Shown: in pieces, positions 34,198-46,539 of the stretch | Layout of the letters: every line of letters begins with the position of its first letter | Numbering within the stretch: the first letter of the stretch is position 1 | Assembly: GCF_023078275.1 (NCBI RefSeq) | Contig: NC_062972.1 | Coordinates: 12,088,191-12,152,190, forward strand | Source of the DNA: Leguminivora glycinivorella | Taxonomy: Eukaryota > Arthropoda > Insecta > Lepidoptera > Tortricidae | Reading direction: 5' to 3' | DNA: 64,000 bases | Notes under the pieces: model-generated | Told to the model about the DNA's origin: nothing | Database searches by the model: none | Seen by the model: only the letters and a program-made list of their open reading frames with translations | Made by a program: the position numbers and the translations under genes

Positions 34198-35735
34198 TTA
34201 ACCCTTAATTGGACAGTGTTCGCTGTGGCGAACATACATTTCAAAAAAATCTACTGGTCATATTTTCATCTTTGTTTATGTTTCTTTCGACTCAAATTGT
34301 AGCTTTGTATTGTTTTAATTGGTAGAAAATTATTTCACTACTGTCACAATATTCGTATGTCAGCAGTGCACGCAAAATCGCGGCAAGACGGCAACCGCGA
34401 AGTATCATCAAGTTATTTATGACATTATATTAGATTTTTATTTTGTCACATTAATAAAAACGACATTTATCGGTTACCAATGAGGTAATTAATCGTACTA
34501 AAGAGTTTCTAGTTTAGTGTAAGTCTTAATTTAGTGACAATGGCACTTAAAAAGTCATGTTCGTGGTACCGAACACTGCCATCTTCACAGTGAAACAGTA
34601 GGTTTGTTGCATGTTCGGTGTGGCGAACACCGCCAGCTACACAGTGTTTGAATTCCAGGGTTGCATGTTCGGTGTGACGAACATTGCCAACTTATCGGTG
34701 GACCTTATACTAAAATATTTATTTGACAAAAGAGCACAAAGCTAAATTAAATTACATTAATATGGCGTCTAAATAAAAAAAAAATAATAGCCAACTCTAA
34801 CCTAATTACGAACATCCCGATGCAAAAGTAACTACCCGTGTTCTTGCTGCGTTACCGTGTTGAACCGCGATGGATGTGCATCAGGAAGGTCCTACGGCGA
34901 GGATTCAGACCCCTTTTCCTCATGAGTCTTCCCACTTCCCCAAAAATACTTTCTAAGACTAGATTCATCCACCATCATTCATCCAAGAAAAAAATTCTCA
35001 ATACTCTCATCCGAGGTTCGCTTCACTCAAAGTGTAGTTAGGCGTGCACTTTTTGCCTTCGGTGTCAATAAGTCCAATGTGCCTGATGGTATTCCAGCTA
35101 TTATGCTGAAAACGTGCGCTGGGGAGCTTAACCCAGTTTTAATTCGCGTTTTTTGGCATTCATACTGCTCAGGTAAATGCTCGTCATCCTGAAAGACTGC
35201 TTGAGTCCATCCAACCGCAAAGAAGGGTGATCGTACAAACCCTACACACTGTCGGCCCATTGAGGCCCAGAGGAGAGAACCTCTCTTCTCTCCAAGACAA
35301 TGAAGTAAGTGGTTAATAACCAGCTCTTGGCATACCTGAAGAACACCAGATTATAGTGACCGACAATACGGCTTCCACCATGGTCGTGGCGCTGGTGATC
35401 TTTTGGTATACTTATAGTTGGGCCACCGCCATTGAGAACAAGGGAGAGGCACTGGCAGTTAGCCTAGATATCGCTACCTAAGGCTTTTGAATCTTTTGAT
35501 ACAGTTTATCATAAGACGCATCTCCCCAAGCTACCCTCGTACGGGTACCCAGAAAGGCTTTGCACGTGGGTCGCCAGCTTTCTACCTGGGCAAAGCATTT
35601 CAGTTTTCATCGACGATCAATACTCAGAAATCCGGCCCATTAACGGAGGTGTACCCCAAGGATCTATCCTATCACCGACCCTGTTTATCCTTCATATCAA
35701 TGATAAGCTCTAGCTTCTCTCATACCTGTCATATC

Positions 35736-35815
35736 TGTGCTGTCATACGCATAGCAATAGATATTGCTAGTTTCTAAACTAGCAATATCTATTGCTATGC
35801 GTATGACAGCACAGA
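35736..35815. repeat. ~78-bp snap-back palindrome in the RT remnant
   Basis: TGTGCTGTCATACGCATAGC followed by AATAGATATTGCTAGTTT is mirrored almost perfectly after a 2-nt centre. Only the right half matches the expected RT reading (the CYAYDST region), so the left half is an inverted copy that replaced or displaced normal RT sequence. Confidence 0.85.
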
Positions 35816-36018
35816 TGACAGCCAGTACACAGGTCGTGCAAATGCCTATCGTGAGCAGGTTTTGGAAATCAGAAAGCAACTTGTGTCTCAAATCGATGCC
35901 TCTCTTGAGCAGGTATCCGAGTGGAGTAAACATAATCTCATCTAGGTGAACCCCAGTAAAGAAGTTTTGCAGATTTTCTGCATATAGAACCCCATTTGAC
36001 ATAACATAGTGCCTAAAT

Positions 36019-36275
36019 ACCTACCTGTAGTACCTGTGTGGTGACGGTTTAAGAATTTCACCACCCCCTTTCTTCCCGTGGGTGTCGTAGAAGGCGACTA
36101 TGGGATATGGGTTAAATTGTGGCGTAGGCGAGAGGCTGGCAACCTGTCACTGCAATGTCACAGTTTCGTTTTCTTTCAACCCCTTATTTGCCAAGAGTGG
36201 CACTGAAGCTTTAGTAGTTTCATGTGTTCTGCCTACCCCTTTATGGGATACAGGCGTGATTGTATGTATGTATGT
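36019..36275 (+). mobile_element. Family A retroposed repeat with 13-bp target duplication
   Basis: The best copy of the family also seen at 436-636. Exact ATAGTGCCTAAAT copies at 36006-36018 and 36276-36288 bound it; the right end is a (TGTA)n tail. It interrupts the Jockey-type RT, whose reading resumes just after the second duplication. Body landmarks: AATTTCACCACCCCCTTTC and CCAAGAGTGGCACTGAAGC. Non-coding; either a SINE or a short LINE 3'UTR. Confidence 0.9.
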
Positions 36276-36651
36276 ATAGTGCCTAAATTCCAGGACATTC
36301 CCCTTACCGTCTCCAAGAGTACCGGGATATTCGGTGTCAACATTACGAAGGAGGTCTAGTTTCGGGGTCACAAAGTACAAAAAGGGCACACAAAGTGTAG
36401 ACAATACTTTTATGTTCATTTTATACGAAAAAATTGTATGTCTCTTGACATTTATATAGCAAATTATTTCACATTTTTAATTGTTGATTAGCTGGCAGTG
36501 TTCGCCACACCGAACATAATTTTCCTGAAAAACTGAAAGATTATGATTTTTTTCATTATTTTTTCGGGGCTCCTTATGACCCATAAAAATAGTATTCAAC
36601 AAAAAAAAACGGCATTTTTAATGTTTATATGTCTGCCAAATTAAGGGTTAA

Positions 36652-37718
36652 TCATTGGAGGTGGTCATACGGGGCTGTCTCAGTAATAGGATTATCTCAA
36701 AGTATAAAACAAGTGTCAAACTGGCCCCAATTTCATATAGGTGACAGGTGCGACAATTGTCACAAAATATTACATATGTAGATGTAGAATTATTGGTTTC
36801 ACCACGCTGACAGGTGCAACAATTGTAGAATACAATTGTCACGACTAACCATAGGGATAAATGTATCAAATTATGAATAGTAGTTGACTCAAATGGCAAT
36901 AAGTAAATTTATTTAATGGATATTTTTATGTTTATTGGCTGACTATAAATATAAACGCCTTTGTTAACTTCGTTAAAACTTATTTAAAACTATTCATTAC
37001 CTAAATCCTCTCCCACCATTATATAATTTTCTTCGGTAACATTATTTATGTGTATCAAGTAGGCATTGGTTATGTGTTAGTATTTTGTTTCAAAAACAAT
37101 ATTGCAGTATGGATATAATAAGAAAGATGACTATCTTAAAATTGATTTCCGACCGCAAATTCGTGTTATTTGATAAATTTGATAACAAATTAATATCCGC
37201 AATGAAAGTTAATACTTAAATATAAAAGAATAGCTCAACGTTTGATTGAAACGGGTGTATGGCAAAGAAATAGAAATATCTAAGATATATACCTAACTTG
37301 GCACTATACTAAGTAATAAGTTTGAATTATTAAGATATATAAAATTTATTTCTTATAAACGTGAATAAAAGAAGAAGAAGTAAAAACATTGACCATTAGG
37401 TACTACAATAAAAATATACAAATAACAAATTAAACAAATTAAAACTATTCTAAACTAATAGTTAAAATGCTTAACAAAACTAAAAATATTTGAATTTGGA
37501 ATTCGGTCATCGGTGTACCTAAATACGAAGGTAACTCGTTCATTTAAAAACGCTCAAATTAATTTGAGGGTATTTGTATAAATTAATATTAATGATAGCT
37601 ATTTAGGTACATAGGTATGTAGTATTTTTTATGATACATATGTTTAAAAACACAATTTAGTATAATAATATGTATTAACGCAGAGAAATCTCAAAAATAT
37701 ACCTAAGTACTAATAATG
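36652..37718. other. No gene; CAATTGT-rich patch
   Basis: 36690-36870 has GACAGGTGCGACAATTGTCA and further CAATTGT words, shared in style with 38300-38540. The rest is AT-rich. Frames there, including an 83-codon minus frame, lack features. Confidence 0.4.
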
Positions 37719-37975
37719 ACGACCGGTCTGGCGCAGTCGGTAGTGACCCTGCCTGCTACGCCGCGGTCCCGGGTTCGAATCCCGGTAAGGGCATTTATTT
37801 GTGTGATGAGCACAGATATTTGTTCCTGAGTCATGGATGTTTTCTATGTATATAAGTATTTATATATTATATATATACATATCGTTGTCTGAGTACCCAC
37901 AACACAAGCCTTCTTGAGCTTACCGTGGGCCTCAGTCAATCTGTGTAAGAATGTCCTATAATATTTATTATTTAT
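37719..37975 (+). mobile_element. tRNA-derived SINE (ACGACCGGTCTGGC family), copy 2
   Basis: Box-A-like GGCGCAGTCGGTAGTG and box B GGTTCGAATCC with the same body as 21737-21996, ending GTCAATCTGTGTAAGAATG followed by a TTTA-rich run. Target duplication not resolved. Confidence 0.88.
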
Positions 37976-40900
37976 TTATTTATTTAATGTTACGAAGGGG
38001 TAGGCTTCAATCATCGGTAGGCTTTATGCCCTTGTAATAAGGTACTAACATTGCTGCCGATGGTACAATGATAAAAATAAATTGAGATATCCGTAGTTTG
38101 CTACAAATTTCATTTAATATTTACGTAGCATTATTGAAACTTATATCGACGGCGAAGTAACAGGAACTCCTAACTAAGTACGAAAACCTAAGTATATAGG
38201 TAGGAATTACTGTCACTATCACTAATAGTGTCACTACTACTACTACTACTCGCATGGGCAGCCATTTTGAACAACGCGTATGTCAACCACAAATTACTAC
38301 AATTGTCACACAATTCGACACATCTTAATCCTCCTGTCGAGATTCACCGACAATTCTACAAATATGTCGCCTAGAAGTAATAATTATTGTTTCACAACAT
38401 AATTGTAATACATACAATTGTAGCAAAATGCCTGTCATGTTTGTAAGCAATTCTATAGAAAATATTTTATAAAATTGTAATTTGTCACCTGTCATCGACA
38501 ATTGTCGCTCGACATATGTCACTGACAATTGTAGCCTTTTTGAAATAGGGGCCTGGTAGTATTCGTAGGTACAGATTTCGCCTAAAATAGGAAATTGTGG
38601 AATATATAAATACCTATCTAAGTAATCACGCGCTGGAAGCAAAGTCCCCGTAAAAGGTCGCATTATTAAGGTCCACGTCCGAAAGGGTGTCAACCTAAGC
38701 CTACTCCTTCCGTTTGTCTGTACCTGTGCTAAAAAGGCTGTATCTTTGTTACTGTAATAAATATAGGCCATAGATTTTTCGTGTATTTGACTTCATCTAT
38801 GAATAAACCAATTGAATTGACTTCATCTATTAATTTATTTGACGACGAAAATGATGATCCATATTAAATATTTTTGGAAAATGTTAGTACAGGTAGTGCC
38901 ACAACACATTTTTTATTTAGGCATGTAATACTTCAGCAAAACTTATTTGATCATTTTTACACATAAATAAATGAGGTCTGTCAAACAGCGTATTAGAAGA
39001 GCAACGGGTCATCACTCCCCGCGTTGCATCAATATTAATAGGTAGAGTTCCGAAACCACACGTCATAAGTATAAGGTTTTTATTTACTATAGGGACCTCA
39101 TTAGTCCTTCCTACTTCCATTAGATAAATAGTAGGTATTTGCGTTGAGATACACCATAAATCCAGTACACTAAGCTTGATGCCTTCGGGACGTCGCAACT
39201 GGGAACGGAGTTGCAACAAAGTTACCAACTTCAGAGTTCAGGCATGGCGTGTCGGGGACCGTGCGAATTTCACGTCTAAAACTAATTTGAGGGTAATTAT
39301 TGAGTAGTACCATTGAAAATTTGTGGTAACGACATACTTATGGCAAGTGCTACTTTTCGATTTGTTCTATTTATCCGGGATTGTGGAATAAACAAGGATA
39401 GATATAAGGGAGAGCAAAATCAAACATAACAACCGGCAAATATTTTATGACTTTAATAAATAATTACAATATAAATGGATTGATATTAAAATCAATTTAA
39501 GAGCACCATAAGAATATTTAGCATTGTTGCTCCCAAAGCAGTATAGGGGCCTTATTCGAACCGCTTAGATATATGTAAACATCATATTCAAAATCGTAAT
39601 CTAATTCCGTAATATAATTCGAGATTATTTTAGTATATTAACGAGAAAATAAATATGTAGTGACATAGTTACATGAATAGTTTTAGGAAATAATGAATAA
39701 TGGTAATTTTAATCCCGTTCCAAGACCATTAAAGTGACTCCAAATTTTCCTAAAGCCACCCCGGTTACCCTACGGCGCGGCGACAAAATTGGAAAGTTAA
39801 CAAACGACAACCAGGCGTAACTTCTCGTATAAACATCATCGTGTTAAAAACAATTCGGTAGAATCATAATCTAGTCAATCGATCAAAATCGATCAAACAA
39901 AACTGTCTTTGTACTCTTACAGATAAGACAGCAAACTCGTCTCCAAAGTTTCACGTTTACGACCAAATCCGGGCCTGTAATAAAGTAACTTGAACACCAT
40001 GTCAACGATCAAATCATGCTGAGTGCTACCGTGAAGACAGTCCTAAAACAAATGAAGCGAGTTTAGCAACTCTCTCAATCCCATCCTGCTCAACTTTAAC
40101 CACTAATAAAATGAAGGCAGGCAACGAGTTTCTGAATAAAACGCAGTCAGTTAATATAGATCTCGCAAAGTGAAATTAATTATGTAAAAAATTTAAAAGC
40201 ACGATTGTTATACCGGGTGGAATAGTAGGTATAGTTTCTAGGGGAAAGTGTACTCCTTAGGACTACGGATAGTACATAGTATTGTTTCACCTGGTATACT
40301 TTTAGGTTACCCAAACGAGTCAAAAAATGGCCAAATTTAAACAAGCACTGAATGTTAAAACATTAGTATGACGGATGATAACAAGAAAATGAGAGTACAT
40401 TTGACAGGCATTTAAAGAAAACTCTTCAGATTTTATTAAATAATTGTTATATAATTATGTCAAATATATACAAGAAAAAGTATACAAAAATGTAATGGAG
40501 ATTGGCATAGGGTCCATGGTAAACTGTAAATCGGAGCTTGAACATGATGTTCGTAAAAAACCGTTCGACGATTTTTACTGTCCATCTTTCGCACACATTC
40601 CTTTTTTTATTAATTGGGCAAAATTCTCAGCTCTCTTATTGTTTTCAGTTACCTATGCTTTATGTCTTTCTGGTGTAGAAGAAACATCTCTAGTAAGTAC
40701 CGTTTATTTCCAATAATATGAGTTTTACTAAAAGGAAAATTTCTATTTTCGTCCAAAATGAACGATATCCTTGAATCATTTCACGTCACCCAACGACATT
40801 GCGACATAACAGTCGATTTTTGATCGTGTGGATTTCAGTGCTTCACCTGATTTCTGCATTTCAGACCAATCGTTCGGATTACAAATGTACGAGTAAGTAT

Positions 40901-41384
40901 GTAGTAGTAAAGTATATTTGAATTTTATAGCGACATATCGTTCGCTTATAGAAATTTTATCATTAAAATTACTGTGAAGTAACTTCAACGCCCTCTTGGT
41001 CATAATCTTCGCTGGTTAACTGCTGCCACCTCTTCAAACTACCGTCAAGGATAACAGAATTCAATAAATGGTAGAAATTGACACGTTTTCCTTGCTAAAA
41101 TGGTCCACTGTGAACTTTTTACAGACGCGAATGTTAGTAAGTCTAAAGTGTACAACGCGTAGTTTCAAAGCTTCTTGCTATCCACGCCCAAATTACACAC
41201 AAAATTTTTCATCACACTTGCAATATAAAAATGTTTTGTAAAAAGATATAAAAAGTTAAATAATGTGCAAGACATTTCATAACTCCTCAGAGGGAGAAGG
41301 ATTGTTGTCGCGTGAGGTCCAAAAAACTATTGTACTAATTACTACAGGTTTTGGCGGGCTTCGTGACATAAATTATAATTTCTT
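37976..41384. other. About 3.4 kb without recognised gene
   Basis: Minus-strand frames of 148 codons (38325-38771) and 103 codons (38917-39228) and a plus frame of 90 codons (40444-40716) are open, but I recognise no domain. The first overlaps the CAATTGT-rich repeat (38300-38540), arguing against a gene. (ACT)n lies at 38229-38247. Confidence 0.4.
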
Positions 41385-41816
41385 TTTCCCCTCACTAGCT
41401 CAGAAACACTTGTTTTGTCCTTTAATACCAGCGGGTAAAAACGCATTTTATCCACTAGTGGGTAAAGTAATTTGACCTTGAATAAAGTCAAATTAACTTC
41501 TTTAAAATTGATAAAAGTAGGCGAATCTAGTAACAAAGATGATTTTCCACCTGTGGAACTACTGAAAGCAGTGATAAACGCATTTTTTGCGTTCTAGTTT
41601 CCTCGCTATAGTGAGGGGAAAAGTTTTGTGTTACACTCGGGTGCAAATGTATTTTACTTCTCGTGTGTTAAAAAACTCGCAAGTTCAGGATTCTATTCTC
41701 GAACCACTCGCTTCGCTCGTGGTTCAACTATAGAATCCTTTCACTTGCTCGTTTTTCAATTCCACACTCGGCGTTAAAATAGAACGTTGCCCCCTTGTAT
41801 AACAAATAACTATAAT
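41385..41816 (+). repeat. Repeat family C, copy 1
   Basis: CCCCTCACTAGCTCAGAAAC to TTGTATAACAAATAACTATA. The same ~430 bp occurs reversed at 60853-61285. Internal landmarks: CTCGCTATAGTGAGGGGAAA, CCACTCGCTTCGCTCGTGG and GAATCCTTTCACTTGCTCG. Several parts are self-complementary. Non-coding; class unknown. Confidence 0.8.
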
Positions 41817-42225
41817 CGCCGTGTGCCTGCTATACGGCCACAACTCAAAATTTTTAATTTTCTGGATTATTGCAGATTCGTATTCAAAATCGTTCAATTT
41901 ACGACCTTATTTCGAGAGCCATAGCAAAAAAGGTCCTTAAAAGCCTTTTTCTCACAAGTGGCCGTATGGAATTGACCATAAATTGTCAGAAGATTCCCTG
42001 CAATACGGCCACTTGCCAGTCTGTTCGCATGTAAACCGACGGCCGTTTTGAGTTGTGGCTGTATAGCACACGTTTTAAATGTAAGTTTTGAGTTGCGTCC
42101 TAAAAATTTGAGTGATAATTGCGATAAATCCCTTTAAATATTGTGTCACAGCAGTCAGTATCACACTTATTATTACAAAATTACCAGCCCGATGCCGAAA
42201 CTACTACACAAAATGATTAAACAAA

Positions 42226-42278
42226 TCTCAACTTTGTTTTTTACAAGTGAACTGTACTTGTAAGAAAACAAAGTTGAG
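42226..42278. repeat. 23-bp hairpin
   Basis: CTCAACTTTGTTTTTTACAA is mirrored by TTGTAAGAAAACAAAGTTGAG-type sequence with one mismatch around a short loop. Confidence 0.7.
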
Positions 42279-42344
42279 TTGACTAATATGGCTCATTACT
42301 ATCATAATTATTTTTCCAGTCTGAATTTATTTATCGTATGGTTT

Positions 42345-43185
42345 GCACGAGTTACACGTTGTTCTCTACTGAAATTATTGAAAAACTAGACTTAAGATAT
42401 TCAACGGCATTTGTCGAAAGTGTCTTAAGATCTGCCCTTTTTCCGCTAAACTTGGTTATGGGGCACTCGAAGGCTATATGGTGCACCGTCGGATCTGGGT
42501 GGCCACATTGTCACTCCGCTGACTCGCGCCATCCCCATCTGCACCACAGAGTTGAGCAGTGCCGATGCCTGTCCTGATACGGCTCAGCCGACACCAACCT
42601 GTCGAGGCTCCTTAAATCCCACTGGTCGGGTCCCAGTATCGAATTCTAACAGCTCTGTAGGAAGAGCTCTGGCTACCCAGTCCATTATCCATGCCTCTAA
42701 GGGGCTTACTTGTGACCCACTTTAGTGGAATTCAATATCGGGGGGGTAGTCGAGACTTCAGTCTGAGAGACTTTAGCGCGTCGAGATCTCGGTGGATGGG
42801 TAAACTTGTGTCTGCTCCGAATCTTGGCGATTTTACGAAAAAGGGAATTTTCTCGGCGGAAGTTTGGAGGTAAAATATGACTCAGCACCGGCAACCAGTG
42901 TGTGGGAGTGCGTTTTAGGCAGCCGCTGATGAGTCGCATAGTGTGGTTCAGCTGGGCGTTACCGCGGCAGTATGGGTGCTGTTTAACCACGCTGAGCAGT
43001 ACTCGGCAGAGGAGTAGACTAGGGATAGCGCGGTTGTCCGAAATGTTGCTGCGTTGGCACCCCAGGTAGTTCCAGTAAGCTTCTGAATGATGCTGTTCCG
43101 GGTCTTGAGCTTCGCAGATAGGCTGGTCAGGTGTTCCTTGAAATTCAGGCTTCTATCCAGGGTGACACCAAGATACGTAAGCTAC
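42345..43185 (-). pseudogene. C-terminal part of a Jockey/CR1-type LINE ORF2
   Basis: Minus-strand translation begins LTYLGVTLDRSLNFKEHL and continues AKLKTRNSIIQKLTGTTWG and SLVYSSAEYCSAWLNS, the thumb and downstream region of Jockey/CR1-type RTs. After frameshifts and stops it ends with CQCGHPDPTVHHIAFECP, the Cys/His-rich C-terminal motif of these ORFs. Polymerase motifs are absent because the copy is truncated at about 43185. It is dead. Confidence 0.8.
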
Positions 43186-43673
43186 AAAGTTTTATTTGTT
43201 TCAATTTTAAATTATTAATAATATTTGGTAATGACGTAATATAATGTTGATGAATATAAGCTAGTTACACATAATTATTGCTATCGGTACTAGAAAAGTT
43301 CATAAATAAAATTATTTTAACTATATGGTGTTTTTTCATATATATTTGCATGATACCTTTATCCAATAATCTCGTTTAATTTTGGACGCATCTCAAAATC
43401 TTAAAAAAATGTTTCTGCAATACAGCCATAACTCTAAATACCTGTCTTTCAGGCCTTGTATCTTAAAAAAAAATTTTTTTTAGTGAAAAGTGGCGTGATA
43501 TTATGAAGGGTTATACATTCTGAGTAAAAAAAGCTAAATTTCAAATTCATAGACCTAAAACTCAAGAAGTAAGATCCTATTTAACAGCCTGAACTATACT
43601 CTCAAAACTTTGAGACGCGATTTCTCGAAAAAATGGTTTTTTGAATTGTGACCGTATAGCAGGCACACGGCGA

Positions 43674-44840
43674 ATTTTACCTGTTGAAAAGTGATCTCCT
43701 TCGTGAAATTATCGCAAATATGGATTATTTGGCAATGAATGTGAACGTTTTGAAAGCGGAATTAAGAAATTGAGGCGTAAAAATATAAATATAAGTTATT
43801 TATAATGAATAACCTAGATATTATTTATAATTTATTAATGAGATTGAAAACTTTGTTTTGGCGCCGATCATATAAGAAATATATGTGTTATGCTAGAAAT
43901 AGTAAAGATCAAATAAAAAGCGTAACAAGCACCAGTGAACGTTCTACAGTTCAGTTTCAAACAGTTTTACAATTTTAGATTGTGTGCTCTATCGAGTCGA
44001 ACTTTGTCTAGCAGTTGATTGCGATTCTATCCTGTGAATACTAGATATTATTACGTCTTCTTTTTCTTTTCAAAGTAGACTATTCAACTTATTGTTCAAA
44101 ATAATAGTTTACTTGTAAATTTATGTGGGTAGGTAATTGGTTTTTAAGTTTCGCGATGAAGAAATTCAAAGTATAATACTTGTTACTAAATACTAAATTA
44201 TCTACTTGCACTAGTAGTGTTTTATCTATTCAATGACAAAATAATAAACTTGGCACGATTAAAATGGGGCTATTACTTAACTGATGAAAAAAAAAGCCGT
44301 TACGAATAATGTTTTTTTTACCTAAATATGGTTAATACATTATGTCATTTTATTTTTATCATTGCTTTGGGCATCAATATGTACGAAATTACTTCTTTAC
44401 ACTATTGTCGATAAAATCCAACTTTTCATTAGTTTTTGAAGTATCAAAAAAACCTTTACCAGTTGGTGTGGTGAAAATAAATACTTAATTTTAATTATGA
44501 GCCTATTTCAAACCCTTAAAAGTATTAATTAGAACAATTTCAATTTAAATTGAAAATTAGGTACAATTGTCCCGACAAGAGACTATTTTAACAAAAACCT
44601 TTTAAATACTAAAATAAGTGCAAGCGAGGAGATAGTAGAGAAATAACAAAACGGTAGACCGGTTATAGAAAAACAAATAAACAAATCCAAAGTTTCTGCT
44701 CTAACTTAATGAGCTTCAACTATAGTGTATTAAGCGCTTTTTTTAATACGCTTCGAAACATTTGATAAAAATTACCCGTGCGTTAAATGCCATGCAACAA
44801 TTTTTTGTTTTTCAGTACCTAAATAGGTATACAATTCTAA
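43674..44840. other. AT-rich stretch without recognised features
   Basis: Nothing supported. Confidence 0.45.
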
Positions 44841-46099
44841 CTTTGGTAAATTAGTCCATGGGCCAGCTGGTCCAATTTTGCCAAACGGTATAATTTGGGG
44901 GTACTAAGTTTCCTTTTTACAGCAGTTAGGTAGGCTTATAGGGATGTTAAAAAACCATGATTGCCATCTCAAAATGGTAGCTAAACAAAATGGCCGCCAA
45001 TCCAAGATGGCGGATATTGAGTTTTAGAAAATCGACCATAACTCCAGAAGTATTGGTCCGATTTCATTTTTATTTTTTTTAAACGAAAGCTCTTTTTGTG
45101 TACTCAAATACTTGTCATATTCATTGTTTCGGTAAATTCAACCATTAGTTAGTAATTAACGAAAAATATAAAAAAATATCTTTTTTTCTTAGACTTTTTG
45201 TCAAAAATCATGTTTCTACAAAATATCTTGCATATTCTAATAAATATTTAAATGCAGAAAAATATTTCCATTAATCACCTTTAATTTGATGTATAAAAGA
45301 TACAGATTTAATTTAAAAAAAACACGTGGAGGCTTAAATTTAATTCTGACTTCGTTGAAATTCACCGTTGTGCATACAGTACTAAAAGCTTCAGGTCCAA
45401 GTTTTAGATTGCTAATACGCTGTTTAGTATAATTCTGCAATTGAGAAGAACTGAACATGATAGTATCCGACATCCATTAGCTTTAATAATATAATATAAT
45501 ATGTCATAGGTAAACTACAGTTTTAGATATTTAATTATTTGAATAAAATTTCCTTATTGATGCTGGGCCAACCAACCGAGATAATACAAAATAAATAAAC
45601 TAGACACAGTGAGTATGAGATTCTATCTCAACACATTAACCTTTTGACCGCCATGGACGGATATAGCTGTCGCTGGAAATGATTCCCAAGGACGCCAACG
45701 ATGACCATCAGTTTTGCCAATGTAATTGGGACCCATGCGAGCCTTTATAACGCCTAATTTTGCTCAAATAATCGCGATCCACGTCTGGTGTCCGGGCCCC
45801 GACTTGTCATATCTTTTTCACTACAGAAACTCTGATCCGTGTTCGAGAAAACTTATATTTAGTTTAAATAATCCTTGCATACACGAGGTGAAGAACACAC
45901 CCCAAATGACAAATAGTCTTGAGATATGCACTATAATGCATTAATGAGGCATATCTATGAAGTATCCGACTACTAAACGACCTGATATAGGTACCTACCG
46001 AATAAACCTTAATTTACGCACAAAAATATAGTACTTATCACCACGAATGTAGATTGTAGAGCCAATATCACTAATAATCACCTTCAAGACAATCACAGG

Positions 46100-46500
46100 T
46101 AACAGATTAATTTTCTCCTAATTTTTCGAACTTTTATAGCAGGTTTTCTTGAGCTAGGCTTCCACGACTTACGTGCCTGGGCCCGGCCCAAGCCCATTTT
46201 AGAGTAGCAATCCGACCTCTATAACTCTGATCCGTCGCCACATCATCTCGTTTCATTTCCATCGTAGAAAGACATACCGAACGTGTTGTGCTCTATATGC
46301 AACTTTTAGCCTCTTCATTTCGTACATTGCTAGTGTCCAACGTCTCGCAAGCTTATGTCACGGTGGGAAGTACACACTGATCAAACATGTTGGTCTTCAG
46401 TGTCTGGTATTCTGGCCCTTAATACGTCCTTCAGCCTACAAAAGACATCCAAGTCCTCTGTGTGATCTCCGCCGGCAGCAAGGCCGATCCAAGTCTCTGT
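46100..46500 (-). pseudogene. RTE-type RT C-terminus, degenerate
   Basis: Minus-strand reading gives FDQCVLPTVT followed by a decayed region and RGRIATLKWAWAGP with HVSRGS, matching the layout of the post-RT region in RTE elements (a QCVLP..YG..TW segment, then KWRWAGH). There are stops and frameshifts. Short and decayed, so the family assignment is moderate. Confidence 0.5.
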
Positions 46501-46539
46501 ATTGTGTTATAGTTCGACACAACTCGACGTTTTGTGCCT

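Larger units (their letters stand above)
35035..36345 (+). pseudogene. Dead Jockey-type reverse transcriptase
   Basis: Conceptual translation in shifting frames gives VPDGIPAIMLKTCAGELNPV (RT fingers, about 35080-35140), then stops, NGGVPQGSILSPTLF (about 35643-35687, RT motif before the catalytic box) and an active-site remnant CYAYDST (about 35796-35816), where family members have YADD. It continues with REQVLEIRKQLVSQIDASLE and then, beyond a 257-bp insert, IPLTVSKSTGIFGV (about 36297-36340). Many stops and frameshifts; not functional. The LINE 5' end is uncertain and could reach back to about 34830. It lies inside a piggyBac-like element. Confidence 0.8.
34202..36647. mobile_element. piggyBac-like TTAA element carrying nested insertions
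   Basis: Bounded by TTAA (34198-34201 and 36648-36651), with ends CCCTTAATTGG and CCAAATTAAGGG, which mirror each other apart from one base. TTAA targets and CCC..GGG ends define piggyBac-type transposons. A palindromic phrase like TGTTCGGTGTGGCGAACA occurs at about 34213, 34614 and 34667 and, reversed, at 36493. There is no transposase. The middle is occupied by a dead Jockey-type RT (35035-36345) that holds another insert, so the original element was probably under 1.2 kb. Confidence 0.75.
41817..43673. mobile_element. Composite element with CGCCGTGTGCC terminal repeats
   Basis: CGCCGTGTGCCTGCTATACG at the left matches the reverse complement of the right end over 34 bp with two mismatches. 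An extra inverted copy of the end (GAGTTGTGGCTGTATAGCAC, about 42050-42070) makes the left 260 bp a mini-palindrome of its own. A dead LINE (42345-43185) sits inside. It abuts family C at the left. No target duplication could be assigned. Confidence 0.65.

Noticed and set aside
38325..38771. 148-codon minus frame as a host gene
   Set aside because: It overlaps a CAATTGT-rich repeat patch and shows no family features.
40444..40716. 90-codon plus frame with a hydrophobic stretch
   Set aside because: No recognisable domain, no clear start context and no supporting splice structure.
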